Of a stretch of DNA of 64,000 bases, positions 35,216-43,530 are shown piece after piece. The notes under the pieces were generated by a model. That model was not told the origin of the DNA, ran no database searches, and saw only the letters and a program-made list of their open reading frames with translations. The position numbers and the translations under genes are program-made. This DNA comes from DATBGO01 sp963840095 (GTDB taxonomy: Bacteria; Actinomycetota; Actinomycetes; Streptosporangiales; Streptosporangiaceae): contig CAWIXN010000012.1 in assembly GCA_963840095.1 (NCBI GenBank), positions 620,001 through 684,000 of the forward strand, in the 5' to 3' direction. Position 1 is the first letter of the stretch; the number at the start of each line of letters is the position of its first letter.

Positions 35216-35725
35216 TTATCTTCCCTGGCCCTGACTGTGCGGCCACTCGGGCCGAAACACGGTCAGCCGCTGCCCCCAATGCCGCCGTAGCCGGTGAACC
35301 GGGTCCAGATGCAAGAGGCGAGTTAGCCAGCCGCCGCCTTGCCTGCTGATGGCGAGGATCACCTCCTCATAGTGGCGCCCACGGGTCTCGGAGCGCACCG
35401 CCTTCACCGGGTCGCCTTCGTCGCTGATGACACCACTCGCCCGGCAGCCGATCACTCGCAGGTCATGCATAGCCAGTCTCATGCGATGCTCTGCCGCAGC
35501 GCTGATGTCATGGTCCGGCCGGGGCGCTACGGGGAACTTTCCAATTTGAGCACCGAGAAGCAGCTCCGTAGCTGGCAGGTGTGGCTGGTCCGTGACCATG
35601 GACAACACCACTATCTCGCACGGCTCCTGCTCTTGCCGCGCGACGAAATGGTTGATCAGCTCTAGGTCGAGCTGCTCGTCGGCCGCGAGCAAGTCCATGT
35701 CCAGCACAAGCAGACACTGCCGCAT
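35216..35725 (-). CDS. hypothetical protein, possibly universal-stress-like
   Basis: 169 aa. Alternating hydrophobic strands (CLLVLDMDLL, EIVVLSMV, EVILAISRQGG) and a late GGWLTRLLHLDPVHRLRRHWGQRLTVFR stretch (given here in pieces of a longer run) suggest a Rossmann-like α/β fold similar to UspA-type or amino-acid-transporter-associated stress domains. No catalytic motif. Identification is weak; it could be unrelated. Confidence 0.55.
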   Translation of the reverse strand: MRQCLLVLDMDLLAADEQLDLELINHFVARQEQEPCEIVVLSMVTDQPHLPATELLLGAQIGKFPVAPRPDHDISAAAEHRMRLAMHDLRVIGCRASGVISDEGDPVKAVRSETRGRHYEEVILAISRQGGGWLTRLLHLDPVHRLRRHWGQRLTVFRPEWPHSQGQGR

Positions 35726-36018
35726 ATCTATACACGTCCCTCAGGGCTAATGACAGCTCGGAAATTGCCTACCCGTTATGGACATTTGAAACCTGTGGGC
35801 CTTATCCGTTCTGCTCCTAGCTCGAGGCCCTGGGACCGGATGGGTGCTAACGTCCGGCCGCATGGCTGACAACCTCATCGGCTCGGGACCAGTGGATCCG
35901 CCGTTCGCCGCGCCCGAGCGCCCATGCTGGCTGGCTGGGCAGGGCGGCTGCCGCAAGCGACCTAAGATAGTTAACAGGTCACTTTACTATCAGTGTGCGG
36001 GGACATATAGTTAAGTAC

Positions 36019-36390
36019 ATGCCTAACTATTCTGGGACGTTGGACCAGGTGTTCCAAGCACTGGCCGACTCGACGCGGCGGAACCTGGTCGAGCGCCTGG
36101 TCCGCGGGTCGGCCTCGGTGAGTGATCTTGCGCAACCCCTGGCCATGTCACTGCCTGCGGTGATGCAACACCTGGGCGTCCTTGAAGCGTCTGGCCTGGT
36201 CCGATCCGAAAAGGTCGGCCGGGTCCGCACCTGCCGCGTAGACCCCCAGGCGTTGCGCTTGGCCGAGGACTGGATCAGCCTCCAGCGCACGCAGTGGGAG
36301 GAGCGCCTCGATCAGCTCGGCGACTTCCTGGCTGAGCAGCCTGAGTCAGCCAGGGCACCGGAATCACCAGAGCCAAGGAGCACACCATGA
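36019..36390 (+). CDS. ArsR-family winged-helix repressor
   Basis: 123 aa. Typical ArsR/SmtB-like HTH of the type paired with AHSA1 proteins: TLDQVFQALADSTRRNLVERL, then SVSDLAQPLAMSLPAVMQHL and GLVRSEKVGRVRTCRV wing. No metal-binding CxC is present, so it likely senses something else. TAGTTAAG and other AT-rich sequence upstream (35965-36015) may hold its promoter/operator. Overlaps the next gene by ATGA, forming an ArsR–SRPBCC–VOC operon. Confidence 0.9.
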   Translation: MPNYSGTLDQVFQALADSTRRNLVERLVRGSASVSDLAQPLAMSLPAVMQHLGVLEASGLVRSEKVGRVRTCRVDPQALRLAEDWISLQRTQWEERLDQLGDFLAEQPESARAPESPEPRSTP

Positions 36391-36842
36391 GTGACCGCTG
36401 TGTTGTCCATTCCACCTTCAGCCTTGAGCGGGTCTATGACACGTCAGTCGGCCGGGTGTTCGCGGCGTGGGCCGACCCGGCCGCCAAGGCCCGCTGGTTC
36501 TCCCCCGGCGGGCCTCACGATCTCGACTTCCGTGTCGGCGGCCGGGAGGTGAACCGGGGCCACAATCCCGATGGTCAGGTTCTGACCTTCGAGTCGCACT
36601 ACCACGACATCGTGGTAGACCAGCGAATCACCTACACCTCGACCTTGTCCGTCGGGGAGAACGTGGTGACCGTGTCGCTCACGACGGTCGAGCTCACCGC
36701 CGACGGGGGGAGCACCCGACTGGTCCTCACCGAGCACGGGGCTTTCCTCGACGGTCAAGAGCAGCCGGAGTGGCGAGAGCAGGGGACGAGCGAGTGGCTC
36801 GATGCCCTAGGCGCAGAGCTGACCGACGGCCCAGGTGTCTGA
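36387..36842 (+). CDS. SRPBCC / AHSA1-domain protein
   Basis: 151 aa. START-like AHSA1 fold: FSLERVYDTSVGRVFAAWAD, then WFSPGGPHDLDFRVGG and RLVLTEHGAFLDG. Small hydrophobic-ligand binding is expected from the family. Translationally coupled to the ArsR regulator (ATGA overlap) and followed by a VOC gene after 46 nt. ArsR–AHSA1 pairs are common in actinobacteria; the ligand is unknown. Confidence 0.9.
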   Translation: MSDRCVVHSTFSLERVYDTSVGRVFAAWADPAAKARWFSPGGPHDLDFRVGGREVNRGHNPDGQVLTFESHYHDIVVDQRITYTSTLSVGENVVTVSLTTVELTADGGSTRLVLTEHGAFLDGQEQPEWREQGTSEWLDALGAELTDGPGV

Positions 36843-36888
36843 CCGCCGCCCGACACACGACCCATCCAGATCCAGGAGTGACCAGGCC

Positions 36889-37245
36889 ATGTCAATAGAT
36901 CATGTTCTCGCCGTCGTCCCAGTGTCCGACTTTGACCCGGGCCACGCTTGGTACGAGCGCCTCTTCGGCCGTCCCGCCGACAACCTGCCGATGGAGGGTC
37001 GCCTCGTCGAATGGCGGGTAACAGGCACCGGGTGGGTGCAGGTCACCTTGGACGCCGAGCGGGCCGGCTCGGCACTGCTGAACTTCGCGGTCGACGACTT
37101 GGATCAGCACATCGCTGATGTCTCCGGGAGAGGAATGGCTCCAGGAGCGGCCGAGACGGTAAACAAGGGTGTACAGCTGTCGGCCATCACCGATCCCGAC
37201 GGCAACAGGGTCACCTTCATCGGGAACTTCCGCATCAAGTACTGA
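36889..37245 (+). CDS. VOC (glyoxalase-like) protein
   Basis: 118 aa single VOC protein (HVLAVVPVSDFDPGHAWYERLF ... ITDPDGNRVTFIGNF in parts). The DPDGNxVTF motif is diagnostic. Third gene of the ArsR–SRPBCC operon; AGGAG precedes the ATG at 36889 by about 12 nt. Substrate unknown. Confidence 0.87.
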   Translation: MSIDHVLAVVPVSDFDPGHAWYERLFGRPADNLPMEGRLVEWRVTGTGWVQVTLDAERAGSALLNFAVDDLDQHIADVSGRGMAPGAAETVNKGVQLSAITDPDGNRVTFIGNFRIKY

Positions 37246-37363
37246 GGCAAGGGCTCGCCCAGCCTCGTCATGTGGTCCTCGACGGCTCTTCTACGCCGAC
37301 CGGGCAGTCCGGGCGTACGCCGACCGGCCCCACGTATTGCGCCGAGCCGCGCCAAGCCAGAGC

Positions 37364-37717
37364 ATGGCTGACGACGGCTATGACAGCTTCAGCAGGGTGG
37401 CTAATGAGACCGTGATCTGCACCTACCGGGTCCGGCGGGATCAGGAGTTCCGCTTCCTCGACCTCCTGGGTCGCCACTGGCACACGCTGCATGATCTGAG
37501 CTTCGTGACCGACGAGGAGTCGCTCGTGTTCCGCGGCGTGAATGACGGGCTCACCTACGTTGAGATCTTCACCTGGGCCGAGGGCGGCGCCGGCCAAGTC
37601 CACGATCACCCCGATGTGCTAGCGATCTGGGAGGCAATGGACCCGCTGCTCGAAGAGCGTGACGGGCAGCCCCAATGGGAGTTCCCCCATTTCGAGCGGG
37701 TGTCCCTAGGCGCGTAG
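37364..37717 (+). CDS. hypothetical protein, possibly ABM-like ferredoxin fold
   Basis: 117 aa soluble protein. Strand–helix pattern (VICTYRVRRDQEFRFLDLLG, VFRGVNDGLTYVEIFTWAE, VLAIWEAMDPLLEE) suits a dimeric α+β barrel like antibiotic-biosynthesis-monooxygenase proteins. Lacks a clear catalytic signature. Lies 118 nt after the VOC gene on the same strand and might share its transcript. Confidence 0.6.
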   Translation: MADDGYDSFSRVANETVICTYRVRRDQEFRFLDLLGRHWHTLHDLSFVTDEESLVFRGVNDGLTYVEIFTWAEGGAGQVHDHPDVLAIWEAMDPLLEERDGQPQWEFPHFERVSLGA

Positions 37718-37827
37718 ACGCCGCGTGGCGGACTGCGCGGACGATGCCGATGCCGAGGTCAGCGGCATGGCCTTGCGGCGCTGACCAACCGGGTACGGCG
37801 GGCGCTCTTTCCGGGCAGGGCAAAGAT

Positions 37828-38106
37828 ATGATCGCTGACAGCGAACATCGAACTTGGACCGCCGTCATCACGGTACGCGGGTACAGCCCGATGGCTGCTA
37901 ACTGGAGCGAGCACGATGCGCACGATGACCAGCTCCTGCACACCGCGCACGAGGCACTGCGGCTGATGCGCGCCAGCGGCGTTCAGGTCGGCGGCGTTGA
38001 CTTGTTCAAGAACACTGCAGCAGATGGCAACGTGCACTTCGCATTCCACACCGTGAGCATCGACGAGCGAGGCATCGTCATTTCCAGTGCGCAGGCCGAT
38101 CAATGA
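37828..38106 (+). CDS. small hypothetical protein
   Basis: 92 aa, acidic/histidine-rich middle (NWSEHDAHDDQLLHTAHEAL). Composition and codon use look coding and GGGCAAAG lies just upstream of the ATG. No family recognised. Confidence 0.5.
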   Translation: MIADSEHRTWTAVITVRGYSPMAANWSEHDAHDDQLLHTAHEALRLMRASGVQVGGVDLFKNTAADGNVHFAFHTVSIDERGIVISSAQADQ

Positions 38107-39000
38107 CAGCCACGTTACTGCCTTCACCGTGCGGCCCGAGTTGGGCCAACTTGAGTGCGCAGGTCATGGCGTGACCTGGAGACGCCGAGGTGATCTTTCA
38201 GCAACTCGCAAGGAAGACGTGCCGTCCGGACCTAGCCGAGATCGAGCAGTTCCCCCATGCTGGACAGGTAGGCGCACCCCGCGAGTGGTTAGGTGGGAGG
38301 CGACCGCGTGGTCAGTGACCGGGAGAAGCGAAACTGGCCCACGGGCGTAGCAGGGCGGCCAGGACCGGGCGCCAGAATCAACGAAGAGCCGCAGCGGCGT
38401 GTCCTTGGCGTGAACGCCAGCTGGCTCGGGCGGTCCGAGGAAGAGCCGGCGCAGCGCGTTCTTGGTTTCCCCATCGACTCGTTCAGGGGCGTTGACCGTG
38501 ACTGGCTCAGTTCGCTCGCCCATCCCGCTAACCAGTACAGGCGCTGGATACGGCGCCGTCGCCTGGGCCCTTACGCGCCAGACGACGAGGCCGGCCCTCA
38601 GGGCTGAGCCTCATCCGAAGTCTGCACTTTGTTTACGCATCCGCCGACGGCTAGGAGTCACCCACACCGGAACTTAGTGGCCAATAGTGCCCGAGATGCG
38701 TCCTTGTGGACCACTTATGTCACTAGCGTCGCAGGAGTTTCTGGTCGGGCCCAGACGAACGGGCGCGATCCGGCCGCTCTCCATGATCTTGGGTACTTTT
38801 CAGTGCATATCGCTGGAAAGTAGTCAAGATCATTGGCCATTGCCCAGCTGGAGGGGCGGGCGGGACTGTCGGTGCCAGCGTGACCCGATCTGAGCGGCGG
38901 GCCGCTGCGTGCCGGGCCATCGAAGGGACCCCGGCCGGCCAGCCCCAGCCCAGGCAACCATCATCACGGCCTGCTGTCCGCACCGCGGACAGCGCGGGGG
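38107..39000. other. gene-poor interval with one imperfect palindrome
   Basis: About 890 bp. A rightward open frame at 38293-38607 (104 aa, basic C-terminus) has no ribosome binding site and no recognisable domain, and I do not call it. The notable structure is the inverted repeat at 38781-38834. Confidence 0.5.
38781..38834. repeat. imperfect inverted repeat, hairpin or transposon-end relic
   Basis: The arm ATGATCTTGGGTACTTTTCAG (split: ATGATCTTG, TACTTT, CAG) matches the reverse complement of CTGGAAAGTAGTCAAGATCAT with three mismatches, around a 9-nt AT-rich centre. AT content is well above its surroundings. It could be an abutted pair of element ends, a MITE-like relic, or a bidirectional terminator. 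Confidence 0.7.
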
Positions 39001-39050
39001 GCTAGACGCGGGCTAGACGCGGGCTAGACGCGGGCTAGACGCGGGCTAGA
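39001..39050. repeat. 11-bp tandem repeat at the end of the EthD-like gene
   Basis: Five units of GCTAGACGCGG (last one diverges after GCTAGACG). Each unit carries CTA, a stop codon in the leftward direction; the EthD-like gene stops in the first one it meets. Confidence 0.88.
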
Positions 39051-39354
39051 CGTCCTCGAGCTCGTAGACCATGCTGCGGACGCCGCTGGGCGCGAACTTT
39101 GGTACATCCTGCGCCGTGGCCTTGCCTTCGGGCGACTGAAATGCCTGCCGGAAGGCCGCCACGTCGTCCCAGTCCAGCTCGGCGACCAGGTAGAAAGGCT
39201 CGGCGCCGCGGATTGGAGCATGGTCGCGGCTGATGGTGTAGCGGCGGAGGCCGGGCAGCTTCTTGGCCAGCGGAATGTGGATCTCACGGTAGTGACGATC
39301 GAAAGCCTCGGGGTCATCCGGCGTGTCGTAAGAACAAGGAACCTGACCATGCAC
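39046..39354 (-). pseudogene. EthD-like protein with N-terminal frameshift
   Basis: From DTPDDPEAFDRHYREIHIPL to the end this is a clear EthD-type dimeric α+β barrel (~95 aa). The expected start MVRFLVLYDTPDDP is split: the ATG at 39350 reads MVRFLVL and then goes out of frame at CTTACGACACG, where one T appears missing. The open frame instead uses GTG at 39354 and reads MHGQVPCSYDTP. Either a functional protein with an altered first strand or a pseudogene; a sequencing error would also explain it. Confidence 0.65.
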
Positions 39355-39605
39355 GCGATGCTAGGGGCGGCCGGGCCGGGCCGCACCCGAGGCTAGTGGA
39401 CGGCCAGTACTACAGCCGCAGGCTGAGATGCCGCGCGGTGTGGCGGCGGCGCGGTTGTTTTCCTGCCCTTTGTGATGACCATGCCAGGCCTGGCCTCGCG
39501 GGCCCTACCAGCCAAGATCATCGATGCGCGTCTTCCGCTCCGGGGCGGCGCAGCGTAGCCTCACCCGTCAAGAGGACACCATCATCGTCCAAAGAGGGGG
39601 AAACG

Positions 39606-40172
39606 ATGCAACTCACGATGAAGCTCGCGGCCGTGGGCGGCGCTGTCGCGCTCGCCCTGGCGGCGGGGGCGCCCGCGCTGGCGAGCAGCCACACCGCGGC
39701 CAGCAAGTCCGTCACCGGCCCGGAGGACGCCTACGGGGTGGTCCACGGCAAGGCGGCCGTGACCGCCAATAACATCCCGCTGAAGCTCCGGGGCCTGGTG
39801 AAGGCCACCGGGGTCGTCCACCTCAACGGCTCCGGGGCGACGAAGGGCAAGACCAAGTCGCTCACCAGCTCGGCCGGGATCCTGACGGTACGGATCACCG
39901 CCAAGCCGACCATGAGCCAGACGGTGAACCTGAAGGCCTGCCACTTCTCGCAGACCGAGGACATCGCCCTGTCCGTGGTTGGCAGCAAGAGCACCGGCAA
40001 GTTCGCCGGGGACTCCGGACCCGGTGCGGTGCAGGTCTACTTCGCGGGGTACGGGCCGAGGTACAAGTCCGGGCCGAAGAAGGGCAAGTGCAACACCAGC
40101 CCGAACGCGCCCGAGCTGGCCAGGGGCGCGGTCGCGTCCTTCCAGCTCGACGCCGTGCTGACGACGCCGTAG
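39606..40172 (+). CDS. secreted protein of unknown function
   Basis: 188 aa. Signal peptide of residues ~1-25 (MKLAAVGGAVALALAAGAPALA with an ALA-S cleavage site). The mature part is small, Gly/Thr/Lys-rich and predicted β-rich, with two Cys (CHFSQTED and GKCNTS) that may form a disulfide. AAAGAGGGGGAAA precedes the ATG. Followed by a perfect 12-bp terminator hairpin, so it is monocistronic. No domain recognised. Confidence 0.8.
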   Translation: MQLTMKLAAVGGAVALALAAGAPALASSHTAASKSVTGPEDAYGVVHGKAAVTANNIPLKLRGLVKATGVVHLNGSGATKGKTKSLTSSAGILTVRITAKPTMSQTVNLKACHFSQTEDIALSVVGSKSTGKFAGDSGPGAVQVYFAGYGPRYKSGPKKGKCNTSPNAPELARGAVASFQLDAVLTTP

Positions 40173-40200
40173 CGGCCACCGCCTGACAGCCGGTTCAGCA

Positions 40201-40240
40201 GGGCCAGGCTCCCTCCGCGCCACGAGAAGGAGCCTGGCCC
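40201..40240. terminator. strong hairpin terminator
   Basis: Perfect 12-bp stem: GGGCCAGGCTCC (40201-40212) with GGAGCCTGGCCC (40229-40240), 16-nt loop, 28 nt after the stop of the secreted-protein gene and facing the convergent LOG gene. Confidence 0.85.
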
Positions 40241-40330
40241 AACCATTCCTGCTGGCCCCAGGTCCACCAGGGCCCGCCCTCGCCGATACCACTACCAGCG
40301 TCGTCTCAAGTAGCTAACGGAGGGAGAGCC

Positions 40331-40924
40331 TCATCGCTGGGAGCGGTCGAGCCACTTGGCCACGGTCAAGGGCGCCCATGAGCTAAGGCGCTCGACCAGC
40401 GACACGGGGCTGGCCTCCGTGACCACCAGGTCCCGGTGCTCGGGACGAAGGAAGCGCTGCTGGGTGGCGGTCTCCAGCAGCGCGAGCAGCGGGTCGAAGA
40501 AGCCGTTCACGTTGAGAACGCCGCAGGGCTTGGAGTGGATGCCGAGCTGGGTCCACGTCACTACCTCGAAGAACTCGTCCAGCGTGCCGAAACCGCCCGG
40601 CAGCATGATGAATGCATCTGCCGTGTCGGCCATCACGGCCTTGCGCTCGTGCATCGTCTCGACGACCTCGAGGGCCGTCAGGCCCTGGTGGGCGATCTCC
40701 CGCTCCTCCAGCGCCCGGGTGATCACGCCGTACACCTCGCCGCCGTGCCTGAGGGCTGCGTCGGCCAGCACGCCCATCAGGCCGACGTGCCCGCCGCCGT
40801 ACACGAGCCGGATCTCGCGCTCGGCCAGCAGTCGCCCCAGTGCGGTAGCGGCCTCCGCGAACCTGGGGTCGGCGCCGGGGCTTGACCCGCAATAGACGGC
40901 AACGGACGAGAGATTTCGCGGCAC
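40331..40924 (-). CDS. LOG-family (TIGR00730) nucleotide phosphoribohydrolase
   Basis: 197 aa. GGGHVGLMG (residues 43-51), MHERKA (91-96) and the signature PGGFGTLDE (109-117) identify the lysine-decarboxylase-like LOG family, which cleaves cytokinin riboside 5'-monophosphate or related nucleotides. Length is normal. Convergent with the secreted-protein gene; no operon partners. In vivo substrate in soil actinomycetes is not settled. Confidence 0.93.
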   Translation of the reverse strand: MPRNLSSVAVYCGSSPGADPRFAEAATALGRLLAEREIRLVYGGGHVGLMGVLADAALRHGGEVYGVITRALEEREIAHQGLTALEVVETMHERKAVMADTADAFIMLPGGFGTLDEFFEVVTWTQLGIHSKPCGVLNVNGFFDPLLALLETATQQRFLRPEHRDLVVTEASPVSLVERLSSWAPLTVAKWLDRSQR

Positions 40925-41100
40925 ACCATCTCCAGTTGCGGCTTCAGGATCGGGGAATCGGCATGGGGATCATGGACGACCATATGCGAGGCGGGCCCAT
41001 CAGTTACCACTTCGCCGCCCGGTCACACCTTGACATGCTGTCTCACCTGAGGAACCCGACGGCCCGCAGCTGCATTAGCGCGGGACGGCCCGGTGCGGCG

Positions 41101-41178
41101 CGGGCGGGCGGCCGGGGTTGCGGTGCGGGCGGGGCGGCGCGGGCGGGCGGCCGGGGTTGCGGTGCTGGCGTGGCGGCG
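41101..41178. repeat. 39-bp direct duplication
   Basis: Two adjacent 39-bp copies (41101-41139 and 41140-41178) differing at two positions, nearly pure G+C, between the LOG gene and the MerR gene stop. The interval 40925-41207 holds no gene. Confidence 0.85.
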
Positions 41179-41207
41179 CGGGCAACTACGGTGCGTCGGG
41201 CGGCGGT

Positions 41208-42200
41208 TCAGGTGGCGGGGTGGCTGCGCAGCGCCTCGATCAGCCACTGGAACGCCGGGGCCTGGCTCGGGACGGTCGGCCAGCCGTTGATGACCCCGAC
41301 CAGCTGCCAGTAGCGGTCGACCCGGGCGTCGGTGAAAGTGGCCAGCCGGTCGGCCAGCTCGGCTCGCCCGGTGTCCGGGGCGGCGGGCTTGGTGTCCGGG
41401 ATGGCGGGCGTGGTATCCGGGGTGGCGGGCCGGGTGTGCGGGGTGGCGGGCACGTTCCGGTCCAGGACGGCGGCGGCGGCGGTTGACGCCGGGTCCAGGC
41501 CGGCCGCCAGGGCGGGCCCGACCTGCTCGGCCACGGTCGCTGCGAACGCCTGGCCCGCCTCGCGGTCCAGCGGCTCCGGCTGCCGCGCGCCGGCCTGCGC
41601 CATCTCGCGGACCCGGTCCCTGAAGCTAGCGTCCTGCACCAGCTCAGCGACCTCGATCCAGGCGTTGACCTGTTCCGGGCTCGGATCGTCGGGCAGCGCG
41701 GGGGTCAGCTCGCACATCTGCCCGGCGATGCCGGTCTGATCGGGCCCGGCACCGAACGTCTCGGTAATGAGATCTTCGACTAGCCGCTGCCGCTGCTCGC
41801 CGGACAGCCTGGCCAGATCCTTCATTTGATTCATTTCCTCGGTAGTCGTTTCGAAGGAAGCTCCTCGCGCCGCGACGGCCAGCAGTACCGCCCGCCGCAC
41901 GCTGAGCGAGCGGATTTCGGCCTGCAGTGCCCGCGCATGCACCGCGGCGATCTGCCGCAGGTCGGCGCGCTGGTCCAGGACGGCCTGGATGGTCTGCAGG
42001 CCCAGCCCGAGCGCGCGGAGCGTTGCGACCAGCTGGACCCGCGCCACCGCTTCCTGGCTGTACCTCCGCTGCCCGGCGGAACTGCGGGCCGTAGGCGGAA
42101 CCAGCCCGGCGTCGGACCAGAACCTGATGGTCCGGACCGGCAGTCCGGTCATCGCCGCCACGGTCCCGATGCCCAGCAGCGGGCCATCGCGATCATCCAT
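41208..42200 (-). CDS. MerR-family transcriptional regulator
   Basis: 330 aa. N-terminal MerR winged helix (LGIGTVAAMTGLPVRTIRFW, then GQRRYSQEAVARVQLV) and dimerisation coiled coil to about residue 115. The effector part (~130-260) is helical and unassigned. A repeat of TPDT/IPDT/APDT units near residues 255-280 forms a flexible linker. Divergent from the small gene that starts the coxDE block across 142 bp, so it might control that block; no Cys-rich metal site is visible. Confidence 0.88.
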   Translation of the reverse strand: MDDRDGPLLGIGTVAAMTGLPVRTIRFWSDAGLVPPTARSSAGQRRYSQEAVARVQLVATLRALGLGLQTIQAVLDQRADLRQIAAVHARALQAEIRSLSVRRAVLLAVAARGASFETTTEEMNQMKDLARLSGEQRQRLVEDLITETFGAGPDQTGIAGQMCELTPALPDDPSPEQVNAWIEVAELVQDASFRDRVREMAQAGARQPEPLDREAGQAFAATVAEQVGPALAAGLDPASTAAAAVLDRNVPATPHTRPATPDTTPAIPDTKPAAPDTGRAELADRLATFTDARVDRYWQLVGVINGWPTVPSQAPAFQWLIEALRSHPAT

Positions 42201-42342
42201 GCCGCCATCCTGCGGTCTCCACCCGCTGGAGGGGCAAGCGCGCTAGCGATAAGAGAACCCTTAATCCGGCGTCGCCCGGACTGACGGCAGGAATTAGAGT
42301 CAGGCCAGGACAGCAGCAGCACCGGCCGGAAGGTACCTGGGG

Positions 42343-42603
42343 ATGAGCAGTCAGCCGGATGAGGCCATCGAGGTCCTCCGCGGGGTCTGGAGCGCGAACG
42401 GGCAGGGCAGTGCGGACCTCGACGAGTCGTGCGGCAGCACTAAGTCCTGCCAGCGGATGTCGGACGTCGGCTTCGGCGACCTGGGCGGCGAGGACGGCGA
42501 CCTGCGGGCCGCGTGGCGGGCCACGCTGGAGCGCGAGGGCAAGCTGAATCCCGGAGCCGACAGCGTCAGGGACCTGGTCCTGGGCGCCGGGGAGGCCAGC
42601 TGA
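42343..42603 (+). CDS. small acidic hypothetical protein before coxD
   Basis: 86 aa, acidic, with two Cys (ESCGSTKSC). GGAAGG-type sequence precedes the ATG. It ends 33 nt before coxD1 and is divergent to the MerR gene, so it probably leads the coxDE transcript. No family recognised. Confidence 0.6.
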   Translation: MSSQPDEAIEVLRGVWSANGQGSADLDESCGSTKSCQRMSDVGFGDLGGEDGDLRAAWRATLEREGKLNPGADSVRDLVLGAGEAS

Positions 42604-42636
42604 TCACGAGGATGCCGACGGCGAGGAGAGCGCTGG

Positions 42637-43530
42637 ATGGACTGTCCGGAGACCGTCGGTAAGCTCACCGAGATCCTGCGGAGCGGCGGTTACCTCGCCG
42701 ACCGCGGGCTCGCCACCGCGCTGTTCGTTGCCCTGTCCCTGCAGCGCCCGATCCTGCTCGAGGGCGAGGTCGGGGTGGGCAAGACCGAGGTGGCCAAGGT
42801 CCTGGCGTCGGTGTTCGGCCGGAAGCTGATCCGCCTGCAGTGCTACGAGGGCATCGACACCCATCAGGCCCTCTACGAATGGGACTACGCCCGGCAGATG
42901 CTGCACATCCGGGCGCTGTCCGAGCATCAGATCGCCAACTCCGACGCGGTCGACAAGCTGTTCGGACCGAAGTTCCTGCTGGAGCGGCCGCTGCTGGAAG
43001 CGGTTCGCGCCGGTGACCAGGCGGTGCTGCTGATCGACGAGATCGACCGGGCTGACGATGAGTTCGAGGCGTTCCTGCTGGAGTTGCTCTCGGACTTCCA
43101 GATCAGCATCCCCGAGATCGGCACGATCAAGGCGGCCACCCCGCCCCTGGTGGTGCTGACCTCCAACCGCACCCGTGAACTGCACGACGCGCTCAAGCGG
43201 CGCTGCCTCTACCACTGGATCGGCTACCCGCCGCCCGAGCGTGAGGTAGAGATCGTGCTGGTCAGGGAGCCAGGAGTGGCTGAGGGGCTGGCCCGCAAGG
43301 TGGTCGCCGCGGTCAACCGGCTGCGTGAGCTTGACCTGGCCAAGCCGCCCGGCGTGGCCGAGACCATCGACTGGGCGCGCACCCTCGACTTCCTCGGCGC
43401 GACCGGCGCGACCGGGGAGGTCGGCCTGGACGCCCAGATCGCGGCGGACACCCTCGGGACCGTGGTGAAGGAACGCGACGACCTCGATCTGGTGCGGGAG
43501 AACCTGCAGGAGATCACCTCCGGTGGCTGA
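42637..43530 (+). CDS. coxD: MoxR-type AAA+ ATPase, CoxD (locus 1)
   Basis: 297 aa. Walker A GEVGVGKTE (residues ~44-52), Walker B VLLIDEIDRADDEFEAF, sensor region LTSNRTRELHDALKRRCLYHW. This is the CoxD-type MoxR ATPase that, in Oligotropha/Afipia carboxidovorans, is needed to install the sulfur and copper of the [CuSMoO2] site of CO dehydrogenase. It overlaps coxE1 by 8 nt. A second, similar copy is at 57514-58443 with its own CO dehydrogenase. ATG with GAGG upstream. Confidence 0.9.
   Translation: MDCPETVGKLTEILRSGGYLADRGLATALFVALSLQRPILLEGEVGVGKTEVAKVLASVFGRKLIRLQCYEGIDTHQALYEWDYARQMLHIRALSEHQIANSDAVDKLFGPKFLLERPLLEAVRAGDQAVLLIDEIDRADDEFEAFLLELLSDFQISIPEIGTIKAATPPLVVLTSNRTRELHDALKRRCLYHWIGYPPPEREVEIVLVREPGVAEGLARKVVAAVNRLRELDLAKPPGVAETIDWARTLDFLGATGATGEVGLDAQIAADTLGTVVKERDDLDLVRENLQEITSGG

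Noticed and set aside
38293..38607. 104-aa rightward frame
   Set aside because: No ribosome binding site, no family, irregular composition.
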